Below are positions 11,040-20,625 of a DNA stretch of 64,000 bases, one piece after another. The stretch is taken from assembly GCA_020631735.1 (NCBI GenBank), contig CM036223.1, forward strand, positions 11,406,143 to 11,470,142. The letters are read 5' to 3'. Numbering within the stretch: the first letter of the stretch is position 1; each line of letters opens with the position of its first letter. A program made the position numbers and the translations under genes. This DNA comes from Saccharum officinarum (taxonomy: Eukaryota; Streptophyta; Magnoliopsida; Poales; Poaceae). Under the pieces are notes generated by a model, which worked only from the letters and a program-made list of their open reading frames with translations, was not told the origin of the DNA and ran no database searches.

Positions 11040-12003
11040 TGGCGCAGCTTGGATGTCGCCGGTCTTCATGGCCACGGCAATACTACTGGACCTCCGCAGT
11101 GAGGCCGACCTTCATGGTTTGAGGATGCCCACACGCCTAGTCTTTGCCGGAGACCAAGTCCGCCGCCGCCAATCGCCTCGTCGTCGCCGGTGAAGAAGAC
11201 TGACGCCGCTCGACTTCTATGGTTAGGGATTTGGTAGACGGAAGGGAGTGGGGAACGGCGATGGACATATGAGGCCGGCGTCGGGGGACTTATCCATTCA
11301 CTGGGGGGCAAAAGTGTCCATACAAAAATACGGCTCCCTCCTGTACTCCTGAAAGTGGGCCCAAGATGGCCCATGTGTACACAGTGGCGTGGTTCAAAGA
11401 AGCACAGAATTATAATGGCATTGGCACAGTTAGTCAAATAGTAATGGTGTGGTTCAAAAACGCGAGAATTGTAATGGTGCAGATCCAATTAACCCTACTT
11501 TATTAGTTTTTAGGACAGTCTCCACAATTTCCCAAATTGCCATAACATCAAGATAATCTTAAATTTCCTTTGAACGTGAATCTATTGATGCCACTTTTTT
11601 TGTACACTAAAATAGTACATAGGTTAGCAAATTGTTGGTCAAACGTTACATACTTTGACTCCTTCAAATCAAATATTTGTTAGGATGAAATGTACTGTTA
11701 GCCAGTAGTTTTTCCCCATGGCTAAAGTGTTTTGTTAGGAAGAATAGAAAATTTCTCCTTAGTATCAGTTTTACTAACTGTCCTGCACTGTTTAATGAAA
11801 GCAATGATAATACTGTTAAACGTATTTTTCTATGTTTGTTTTAGGATAGGTATAAGCTGACGAAAAGTTATCCATGTTACTTGTGGTTTGTATGCGCACA
11901 ACTGAAACATGCAAGTGCATGTAAATAATTTGCCAATTAGGTCCTTGTTCCTGCATTATTTACACCTTTAAACTTCAAGATGCTATGTTCTTTATATCTC
12001 CAG

Positions 12004-14851
12004 AGGGAGAGAGCTTTTCCATCAAATGCTGATTGGGACTCCAGTGTTGATCGCCTTGATCTTGAGCATGACATTAAAAAAAGTGTATGGAGAAGGAGAA
12101 AATTCATAATGCCTGTCGCAGTCAGCATAGAGGAGGTTATAAAAGGAATGAGAAGAATAATGAATATGAAAACGAAGATTTGGATGCAGCACGATGTGGT
12201 CACAAATCTCAAAGAAAGATGGAGGGTACTGGTGATGATAAACTAGGTGGTGCTACCATGTCTCCTGTCTCATTCAATTGTAAGTATGTACTAGAAAACG
12301 AATCTCTTGCCATCGCCCATATTGAATTGAGCTAATGTTGATTTATCCATGGATACATGTAATATGAGTTCTTCATTGCCTTGAACCCCCCCTGGTTTGT
12401 GTGAACTCTGTAATCCATCATGTGATTTTGTTCCTCTATGTGTGCCTCATATTTCTTTGATTTTTCTCCCTATTTGATGTATTAGATTCGTGATTCATCT
12501 CTTGCTATGTTAATTCAGGTTCACACACACAACAGTTTCAATTCTGTGAGAAAGTAAAGGCACAGCTAGAGCCTGAAGCTTACCGAGAGTTCTTGAAATG
12601 CCTTCACATATACAGCCAAGAAATTATTACAAGAAGTGAACTGAAAAGATTGGTAAGTCAATATGATGTTATTTTCCAGAGGCTGATCTAGTTTGTAGTT
12701 AATGATCCTTGTGACTTGCTACATGAAAACCAGGGTAGGTAAATCCTTTTTGAATTTTCTAAAATGTTTTTCTTTGCTTTTCAGGTAAAAGACATACTTT
12801 AGCACTACCTGGATCTTGTGAATGGATTCAATGACTTCTTGGGACACTGTCAAAATATAGGTGGATCATTTGTTTTGAATGCCAATTTATTGGATGCACC
12901 TCCATGATTTAATAACCTTTGAATATATTGTGTTTTTCTATGAATAATTACTCCTTATACTCTGCAGATGGCTTTCTAGAAGGAACCTTCAATGAAAGTA
13001 AGGGAAGCTAGCTGTGAAGCTTATAGTTTCATTTGTTTTACTTTTTTAGGCGCCTCATTTATGTTTGTGTTGGTCTTTAATGAAGGGCAAACATCACGGA
13101 TGGTTAAACCTGTGGAAAAAGAGAGATAAAAGGAGCACGAGGGGATAGCGATCCTAAGAAAGAGAGATATAAGGAAAGGGAAAAATCTGAAAAAGTATTG
13201 GCGTTCAATTCTAAGGAAGGAGCAGCTCATGAAGTTACTGCATTCCCTAGCAAAGAAAAGTATGACTTATGCAAACCAATATCAGAGGTTGATCTGTCAA
13301 ATTGTCAGAGGTGCACTCCAAGTTACCGACTTTTGCTTGAAAATGTGAGCTGATCTAACTCTTTATTTTATATTAATAATGTTTTCCATGTCATCACATA
13401 TTTTTACTTGCCCTTTTCAGTATCAAGTGCCTTCTGCAAGCAACAGGACTGACACTGAAGCTTCAGTGCTGAATGATCTCTGGGTATCAGTGACCTCAGG
13501 AAGTGAAGATTATTCCTTTAAGCATATGCGCAAAAATCAGTATGAAGAAAGCTTGTTTAGATGTGAAGATGACAGGCATGGAGTTTTTGTTCTCTGTTTG
13601 ACTATTGCCTAATTGCTACATTGCAGCACTTGCTCAATTGGTTCACAATCACTGTGTTTGTAAGACATTTTTTTTAATAAGAGAAACCTTACTAACCAGG
13701 ATTTATTATGATGACTGACGTTCATTTAAAGCAAGTGTTTTGTAGTTATGCTAGATATAAAAACTCGACCATGGGGGTATATCATTACATTTAGGAAATC
13801 CAGTATGTTTATTGGTATCTGATTTTGGTCCACAATCAGTAGATTAAGTTTTTCCTCAGGGCTATGTTACTTGAAACTGCTGAGGCTCACTGGGAACTTC
13901 AGTCTATTACTCAGTAGTGTAACTTAAATTTGACACATAAGGTGGCACGACCCTTTGTGTCTTGTTCTACTGCGATCTGTCATTCATCATAGCAGAGCAA
14001 CATCTGTAGTTTATTGTATTTTTTGGTAGTAGATGGTCAGCATGTCTCAAGATCATAGTCAAAACTTGTGAAGTGGATGATTTCAGGTTTGAGCTGGACA
14101 TGCTGTTGGAATCTGTTACTGTGGCAATTAAGCGTATTGAGAAGTTGGTGGAAAGGATGGAAGGCAACTCACTCAAACCAGACAACTCTAACCTCAATGA
14201 ACATTTGACTAGTAAGCATCCACATATGTGCAGTTGAACATGGTGGTTGTCTCCTGTCCTGTCAAAAAGCATGCATATCATTGAACTCTTTTTTTTTTCT
14301 CTTGATAGCTTTGAATATGAGGTGCATTGAGCAGCTATATGGTGACCATGGACTTGATGTTGTGGATGTTCTTCGAAAAAATATTGGTGTGGCACTACCA
14401 GTTATTTTAACCAGGCTTAAACAAAAGCAGGAGGAATGGTCAAGGTGCCAGTCAGATTTTAGTAAAGTTTGGGCTCAAGTATATTCAAAAATTATCACAA
14501 GTCCCTTGACCATCAGAGTTTCTATTTCAAACAACAAGACAAGAAGAATCTGAACACAAAAGGTATGCACATGTTCTTCATTGTGTACTATCCTTCCTTG
14601 GTAGGTACTGGCCTACTGTTTTTAACTCATGAACCTTGCACAGCTCTATTGTCTCAGATTAAAGAAATCAGTGAGAAGAATAGGACGGGGGATGATGTGC
14701 TACATGCTATTACTGCTGGGAATAGGTGGCCACTAGTTCCCAACATGTCATTTGAGTATGTGGATCTGGACATTCATGAAGATCTTTATCAGATAATCAA
14801 ATACTCTTGCGGAGAACTATGCAGCTCTTCAGATCAAGTTAATAAAGTGAT
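12004..14851 (+). pseudogene. SIN3-like gene, middle exons: charged linker, PAH3 and HDAC-interaction region
   Basis: 12004-12279 encodes a charged linker (RERAFPSNADWDSSVDRLDL, then YENEDLDAARCGHKSQRKME) in two frames separated at the A-run 12076-12082. 12519-12652 and 12785-12860 encode PAH3 ([20 protein letters not shown], then YLDLVNGFNDFL), with TAG at 12800-12802 where Gln is usual. The HDAC-interaction region follows at about 13080-13344 (PISEVDLSNCQRCTPSYRLL), 13421-13575 ([20 protein letters not shown]) and 14087-14562 ([40 protein letters not shown]). The frame slips at the A-run 14487-14491 before [12 protein letters not shown]. Exon 14658-14851 ([20 protein letters not shown]) is cut by the Copia element. 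The intron after 13575 has a GC donor (GCATGG). Phases otherwise agree across junctions. Confidence 0.87.
14847..14851. repeat. Target-site duplication GTGAT (left) of the Copia insertion
   Basis: GTGAT here and at 20621-20625 flank the element exactly. Removing the element and one copy rejoins the SIN3-like reading frame from QVNKV into MRIWTTF. Confidence 0.95.
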
Positions 14852-15231
14852 TGTTAGTCGTTGGATTCGCACTCTTGGTAGTAGCTGAATCCTTACTCTC
14901 ATCGAGAGAGGATGACACTAGGAGTTGGGGCAATTTTCTGGTTTATTTCTCACACAAACTCAAACAATGCCATGCCAACCTGAGGGGTTGGGGTTACATA
15001 TTTATAGGCTGCTAGCCAGCCAAGTATATGCCAATATGCTAGTCTAAGATGCTAGTCTAAGATGCTAAAGTGCTGTCCTAGCTAAGATGCTGTCCTCTAG
15101 TCTAAGATGCTGTCCTCTAAGATGCTGTCCTCTAGTCTAAGATGCTGTCCTAAAAACAGAAAAACAGCCACAAGGACCATGTGAGCAGCACAGCCCCACA
15201 AAGACCAACCACACATGAGACTTATCCATCA
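14852..15231 (-). repeat. 3' LTR of the Copia element
   Basis: 380 bp, TG...CA ends. On the minus strand a TATAAATA-like box lies at about 15000-15008. Upstream of it (in element orientation) is a run of imperfect ~15-20-bp units built from GCTGTCCTCTAGTCTAAGAT between about 15033 and 15152, a small minisatellite that could act as a promoter-proximal repeat. It pairs with 20241-20620; differences are at the GGGGCAAT/GGGACAAT and AGTATATG/AGCATATG positions. Confidence 0.95.
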
Positions 15232-15243
15232 TTCTCCCCCTAA
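15232..15243 (-). other. Polypurine tract of the Copia element
   Basis: On the minus strand TTAGGGGGAGAA stands directly before the 3' LTR. This is the expected site for plus-strand DNA priming during reverse transcription, and it fixes the element's orientation together with the primer site at 20227-20238. Confidence 0.85.
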
Positions 15244-18200
15244 GTCTTGTGCGTCGTTTTGTGGGAGAGTTGAACCATTCCGGTCCTGGAGCAGAGCTCA
15301 AGGAACTTGATCCTCCCAAGGGGCTTGGTGAGCAGGTCCGCAAGCTGGTCCTTGGTGTTGATGTAGCTCGCCTTGATGCTTCCTTCCTCCAAACAGCCTC
15401 GGATGAAGTGGTACCTCACCCGGATGTGCTTGCTGCGTTCGTGGAACACGAGGTTCTTTGCTAGGGCCAGGGCGGACTTGCTGTCCACCCTGAGCTCCAC
15501 CGCTCTAGTGTCTCTGCCAAGGAGATCACCAAGCAGTCGAGCGAGCCAGAGCGCCTGAGTCGAAGCGGTGGAGGCCGCTATGTACTCGGCCTCGCAGCTA
15601 GACAGGGCCACCACCTGCTGCTTGACCGACTGCCAGCTAACGAGGCACTTGCCGAGGAAGAAGAGGATCCCGCTCGTGCTCTTGCTGGTGTCGATGTCGC
15701 CGGCGTGGTCGCTGTCGCTGTACCCGACGAAGTGTGCCGCCCCAGGGCACCTCGGGTAGTAGAGGCCGTGGTCGAGAGTCCCCGCAACGTAGCGGATGAT
15801 CCTCTTCACAGCCTGCTGGTGCTCCGTCGTCGGTCGCTGCATGAACCGACTAACGTAGCCGACGGAGAATGCCAAGTCCGGCCGTGTGTGGGCGAGGTAG
15901 CGAAGGCTCCCCACAAGACGCCGGTACTGCGTAGCGTCCACCTCCTCCGTCGTGCTGTCGCGGCTCAGCTTCAGCCTCTCCTCCATCGGAGTGAGGGCTG
16001 GGTTGCAGTCGGTGAGCCCGCTAGCTCAACGATGCGCTTGGCGTAGGCGGTCTGTCGAAGCGTGATCCCGGAGTCATCCTGGTGCACCTCGATCCCCAGG
16101 TAGAAGGAGAGAGACCCCAGATCACTCATCTGGAAGGTGGCCTTCATCTCTTCCTTGAATGCCGCCACCTCCGCATCCTTGGTGCCGGTGATCACCAAGT
16201 CGTCGACGTAGACGCCTACCAGCAGGGCCTTTCCTCCGCTGCCCCGCCGGTAGATGGCCGCCTCGTGTGGGCTTTGCTCGAAGCCCATCCCCTTCAGCGT
16301 GGAATCCAGCTTGGCATTCCACGCCCTTGGTGCCTGCCGCAAGCCATAGAGGGCCTTGCGCAGGCGGAGCACCTTGCCCTCCTTGCCGGGAATCGCAAAT
16401 CCCGGCGGCTGATGCACGTAGACCTCCTCCTTCAAGTCGCCGTTAAGGAACGCCGACTTGACATCCATGTGATGGACACGCCAGCCCTCCTGGGCAGCTA
16501 GCGCAAGGAGGAGTCGCACGGACTCCATCCGTGCAACGGGCGCGAAGGCGTCGTCGAAGTCGATTCCTTCTTGCTGGACGAAGCCGCGCGCCACCAGACG
16601 CGCCTTGTGCTTGATCACCTCTCCGGTCTCGTCCTTCTTGAGCTTGAAGACCCACTTGAGAGAGATGGCGTGGTGGCCGGCTGGAAGATCGGCCAGCTCC
16701 CACGTCTTGTTCCGCTCGACGGCGTCTATCTCCATCTGCATCGCGGCACGCCATGCCGCGTCCCTCTCCGCCTCGGCGAAGGAATGAGGCTCGCCATCGT
16801 CCTGTGCGAGGTGCAGCTCCGCCTCAAAGTCGTGCTGTGCCAGTCCAGGGACCGGCTGCTCGCCGAGGAGGTTGTCCACGGTACGGTAGCGCAGAGGCTC
16901 GCCGCCGTGGTAGGCATCGATGCGATCCTCGTCGTTGGACAGCGGAGTTGCGAACTCCACTGTGCGCTGCTCGTCGTGGGCCGAAGCTGCCGGTGCCGAA
17001 CCTGAAGAGGTAGGGTCCGGTGTAGGAGAGCGAGGCGTGGCCGGCGGTGCTGGTGGTGGACTCGCCGGAGCCTGTGGACTTGCCGGAGCTGGTGGTGGCG
17101 GTGGTGAAGGACTCGCCGGAGGTGGTGGCGAACAAGGTGGTGGGGTAGGCGAGCTCGGTGAGGACGAGCTGCTAGCTCCCCCCGCCTCCTTGAAGTGGAC
17201 GTAGTCGACGACGAAATCGCTGGTCGTCGGAGTCGAGTTGTCATCCACCATCTTGCCCCACGTCCAACTTCGCCCCTCGTCGAACACGACATCACGCGTG
17301 ATGCGCACGCGTCGTGTCGCAGGGTCGAGGACGCGGTAGGCCTTGGAGCCCTCCGCGTAGCCGATGAAGACCCCTGGCGTGCTCCGGTCGTCGAGCTTGC
17401 CGACGTGGTTGAGCTCCTTGACGAAGGCCAGGCAGCCGAAGACGCGAAGGTGGCTCACCGCGGGCTTGCGCCCGTGCCAGGCCTCGTATGGCGTCTTGTC
17501 GTCGAGGGCCTTGGTGGGGGAGCGGTTGAGCAAGTGAACGGCAGTCATCACCGCCTCACCCCAGTAGATTGCCGACATCCCTCTCTGCTTGAGGAGGGCA
17601 CGGGCGGTGGCCACCACCGTCTGGTTGCGGCGCTCGACGACGCTGTTCTGCTGCAGAGTGTACGGCGCGGAGAAGTGGCGGTGGATCCCCTCATCGGCGC
17701 AGTACGCCGCGAACTCGGCCGCCGTGAACTCGCCGCCGTTGTCCGTGCGTAGGACCCGAAGCTTGCGGCCGCACTCCGCCTCCGCAGCAGCTTGAAGACG
17801 CTTGATGGCGTCCGCCGCGGCTGCCTTGGCGTCGAGTAGGACAGCCCACATGTAGCGGGACATGTCGTCGACGAGGAGGTGGAAGTAGCGCCGGCCTCCA
17901 GGTGTAGCCGGTGTCACGGGGCCACAGAGGTCACCGTGTACGAGCTCCAGCTTCTCCTTGGCGCGGAAGCTTGCCTGGCGAGGGAAAGGGAGCCGCCGCA
18001 GCTTGGTGAGGACGCAGGTGTCGCAGAACTGCTCCACGTGGTCGACGTGCGGCATGCCCCGCACCATGTCCTTGCTGCCGAGCTGCCTTAGGGCCTCAAA
18101 GTTGAGGTGCCCAAAGCGCTCGTGCCACCTCCAAGCGTCGTCGTCGCGGCGGGCTGCAAGACAAAGAGGTTGCGCCACCTGTGCGTGAAGGACGTAGAGG

Positions 18201-20092
18201 CGGTTGCTCCTGTTGACCTTGACCAGGAGCCGGTGTCGATGATCCCAGATGCGCAGCACCCCATGCTCGATCTCCACGCGCGACCAACTCTCATCCAGCT
18301 GTCCCAAGCTGATGATGGAGTTCCTCAACGCGGGGATGTAGTAGACACCGGTGAGCAGCCTGTGCTCGCCAGTCTTGGCGACGAAGACGACTGAGCCGAC
18401 GCCCTTGATCTCCACAGTGGAGGCGTCGCCGAACTTGACGGTGCCTCGAACGCTTGGGTCGAGCTCGGTGAAGAACTCCCGCCGCCCGGTCATGTGGTGG
18501 GTGGTGCCGGTGTCAAGGCACCACCCGTCGGCCTTGTCGTTGCCGGAGCTGTCGTCGAGGAGGGCGTGTGCTTTTGGCTCGTCAAGGTGGAGGAGAGCCG
18601 TTGCGGCCGGTGCCGCTGGAGGTAGTTCGATGCTCGCATGAGCAATGAACAGAGCCGGCTGCTCCTCCTCCTCCGCCTGCGCGACGTGGGCCTGGCCGCG
18701 TCGTGGCTGTCGACAATCCTTGGCCCAATGACCAAGCTTGCCGCAGTTGTAGCAAGGGTCGCCTCGTGCTGGCTTTTGCTTGCCAGCGGCGCCGCCCTGT
18801 GCGCCTCCACGATCATCACCCTCGGCACGTCCTCGCGCCCCTGCCTGGGCGTCTTTGCGTGGCTTGCCACGCTTGCCACGCTTGCGGCTGCCTGTCGTGG
18901 AAGAAGGCTCCCCCTTCTTCCTGTCACCTTGGACGGCAGCCCACTGCTCCCGAGTGAGGAGGAGCTTCCCGCCAATGGTGACGGGTCCCGAGAGGCGCTG
19001 TGGCTCATCACTGTCAACGACCTTGAGGCGGCCCAACGCCTCCTCGATCGTCATCGTGGAGAGGTCCAGCAGAGACTCGATTGAGCGAGCCATCTGCTTG
19101 TACTTCTCGGGGACGCAGCGGAAGAGCTTCTCAACAGCTCTCTCCTCGCCGTAGGTGTCGTCGCCGAACTGCACCAACTTCTGCAATAGAGTGTTGAGAC
19201 GGAGAGCAAAGTCATCAACGTCCTCACCTGGCTTGAAGGCCAGGTTCTCCCACTCCTTGCGAAGTGCCTGCAGTGTGGACTTGCGGGCGCGGTCGCTGCC
19301 GATGCGTGCTGCAGCGATGGCGTCCCAAGCCTCCTTGGCAGTCCGCTTGCTGGTAAGCGAAAACTGCATCTCGGGCGGGACTGCAGCAATGAGAGCATCC
19401 AGCGCCCATCGATCTTGGTCGTAGTCGACGTCGCCGTACCGGACTGCATCCCACATATGCCGCACCTGGAGCTTCACCCTCATCACCGCAGCCCACTCAA
19501 CATAGTTGGTCTTGGTGAGGGTAGGCCACCCGCCGCCGGGGCCGACGTCCCTAACGACAGCCTGGTACTTGTGGTGACCACGGTACCGAACCGGGGAGAG
19601 AGAGCCGCGCTGCCTGTGAAGGCCGCGCTCTCCGTCGACCCGTCCGCCGCCGCCATGCGCGCCTCCTCCAGGAGCGCCACCGCCGTGCGCGCCTCCTTCA
19701 GGAGCGCCGCCGGCGTGTCTGCGCCTGTCTGGGCTGCCGCCGCGCTCGTGGGCGTGCACGGCTGCCCACTGCGCCGCTCGCCCTCGCGATGCCTCCCTCT
19801 CCAGCAGCTCGAGGTCCGCGTCGGCGCTATCATCAGCAGCGATGGAGCTGCTGTTGCTGCCGCGTAGAACCTCGACCTCCGCTGCTGCTGCACGCGCTGC
19901 ATCCGCCGCCGCCGCTGCTTCCACCTCCGCTCTAGCTGCTGCTAGCTCCGCTGCTGCCAGCCTCGATGCCCTTGCCGCTGCTGCAGCGGCGTCTGCTGTC
20001 GCTCGCTCGCGCTTCTCTGCCGCGGCGAGGTCGGCCTCCTGCCGACGCCGCACGCTCGAGGCGACCGAGCCCTGAGACTGGCCTGCGGACAT
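15240..20092 (-). pseudogene. Copia Gag-Pol polyprotein, one frameshift
   Basis: The first frame (20092-15971) has 1373 codons. Residues ~1-110 form an Ala-rich coiled coil and ~120-170 a Gly/Arg/His-rich stretch. Gag follows, beginning near ~190 (WPTLTKTNYVEW). The zinc knuckle CYNCGKLGHWAKDC lies at ~446. Protease has DTGTTHHMTG at ~523. Integrase shows HERFGHLNF at ~655 and the catalytic Asp, Asp, Glu in VHGDLCGP (~720), RTDNGGEF (~780) and NSVVERRNQ (~817). Reverse transcriptase shows DVKSAFLNGDL (~1209) and YVDDLVITG (~1292). The frame is lost near 16018 and the rest is read from 15986 to 15240: RNase H with YSDSDHAGD, SSCEAEYIA and VDSKSALALA, then the C-terminal KHIRVRYHFIR. All catalytic residues named are intact. 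The break is a single-base event in GC-rich sequence. Confidence 0.95.
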
Positions 20093-20226
20093 GGCGCGCT
20101 ATCGAGGGGGCTGCTGTGTGGAGAGCAGGGGCAGCCGGAGCTGCTGCTGCTACCGGCTGCGGTTGGGGCTGCTGCGAGGCCGGGGAAGGAGAAGAGCAGG
20201 AGATGCTCAGGCTACAGGATAGTACG

Positions 20227-20238
20227 GCTCTGATACCA
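20227..20238 (-). other. Primer binding site (tRNA-iMet) of the Copia element
   Basis: On the minus strand this reads TGGTATCAGAGC, the canonical plant site complementary to initiator methionine tRNA, two bases inside the 5' LTR (20241-20620). Confidence 0.9.
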
Positions 20239-20240
20239 CT

Positions 20241-20620
20241 TGTTAGTCGTTGGATTCGCACTCTTGGTAGTAGCTGAATCCTTACTCTCATCGAGAGAGG
20301 ATGACACTAGGAGTTGGGACAATTTTCTGGTTTATTTCTCACACAAACTCAAACAATGCCATGCCAACCTGAGGGGTTGGGGTTACATATTTATAGGCTG
20401 CTAGCCAGCCAAGCATATGCCAATATGCTAGTCTAAGATGCTAGTCTAAGATGCTAAAGTGCTGTCCTAGCTAAGATGCTGTCCTCTAGTCTAAGATGCT
20501 GTCCTCTAAGATGCTGTCCTCTAGTCTAAGATGCTGTCCTAAAAACAGAAAAACAGCCACAAGGACCATGTGAGCAGCACAGCCCCACAAAGACCAACCA
20601 CACATGAGACTTATCCATCA
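20241..20620 (-). repeat. 5' LTR of the Copia element
   Basis: 380 bp, identical to the 3' LTR except for two transitions. It carries the same ~20-bp repeat block (about 20422-20541) and the same TATA-like box. Transcription would run from here along the minus strand. The right target duplication GTGAT follows at 20621-20625. Confidence 0.95.
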
Positions 20621-20625
20621 GTGAT

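Larger units (their letters stand above)
9320..11495 (-). mobile_element. Mutator-like element (MULE), internally deleted, with long terminal inverted repeats
   Basis: The flanks carry a perfect 9-bp duplication TACTTTATT at 9311-9319 and 11496-11504, the hallmark of Mutator transposition. The ends are inverted repeats of roughly 175 bp: GGATTAATTGGATCTGCACC on the left against the complement of the right end, GGGTTAATTGGATCTGCACC, continuing through TTGAACCAC and TGGGCCAT blocks. The interior contains a minus-strand transposase C-terminus (SWIM domain plus CCHC knuckle) and no DDE catalytic core, so it is a non-autonomous deletion derivative. A plus-strand coiled-coil ORF sits near the left end. 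Confidence 0.93.
9259..11809 (+). repeat. Intronic tandem duplication, copy 2, split by a Mutator element
   Basis: 9259-9319 matches the start of copy 1 (8897 onward). The match resumes at 11496 and runs to about 11809. The interruption is the transposon at 9320-11495, whose 9-bp target duplication TACTTTATT lies within the repeat. Order of events: segment duplicated, then the transposon inserted into the second copy. Confidence 0.85.
8867..12003 (+). other. Intron of the SIN3-like gene with tandem duplication and a Mutator insertion
   Basis: The donor GTGAAT follows 8866 and the acceptor is at 12001-12003 (ATCTCCAG). Without the 2176-bp transposon the intron would be about 1 kb. It holds two copies of a ~360-bp intronic segment (8897-9258 and 9259-9319 plus 11496-11809). 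The rest is AT-rich intron with no ORF of note. Whether splicing tolerated the transposon cannot be judged from sequence. Confidence 0.75.
14852..20620 (-). mobile_element. Complete Copia LTR retrotransposon, young, inside a SIN3-like exon
   Basis: Two 380-bp LTRs (14852-15231 and 20241-20620) start TGTTAGTCG and end TTATCCATCA and differ at only two sites, both transitions. The element is flanked by the 5-bp duplication GTGAT. On the minus strand the order is 5' LTR, primer binding site, one long polyprotein frame, polypurine tract, 3' LTR. Domain order protease, integrase, reverse transcriptase, RNase H defines Copia (Ty1-type). The interior is GC-rich, in contrast to the AT-rich exons and introns of its host gene. 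One frameshift near 16018 separates the reverse transcriptase from RNase H, so this copy is autonomous only if that is a sequencing error. Two differences in 380 bp imply insertion within the last few hundred thousand years at commonly used grass substitution rates. Confidence 0.97.

Noticed and set aside
15249..20277. Many plus-strand ORFs of 60-185 codons opposite the Copia polyprotein
   Set aside because: Antisense shadows of a long GC-rich ORF. No independent motif or start context.
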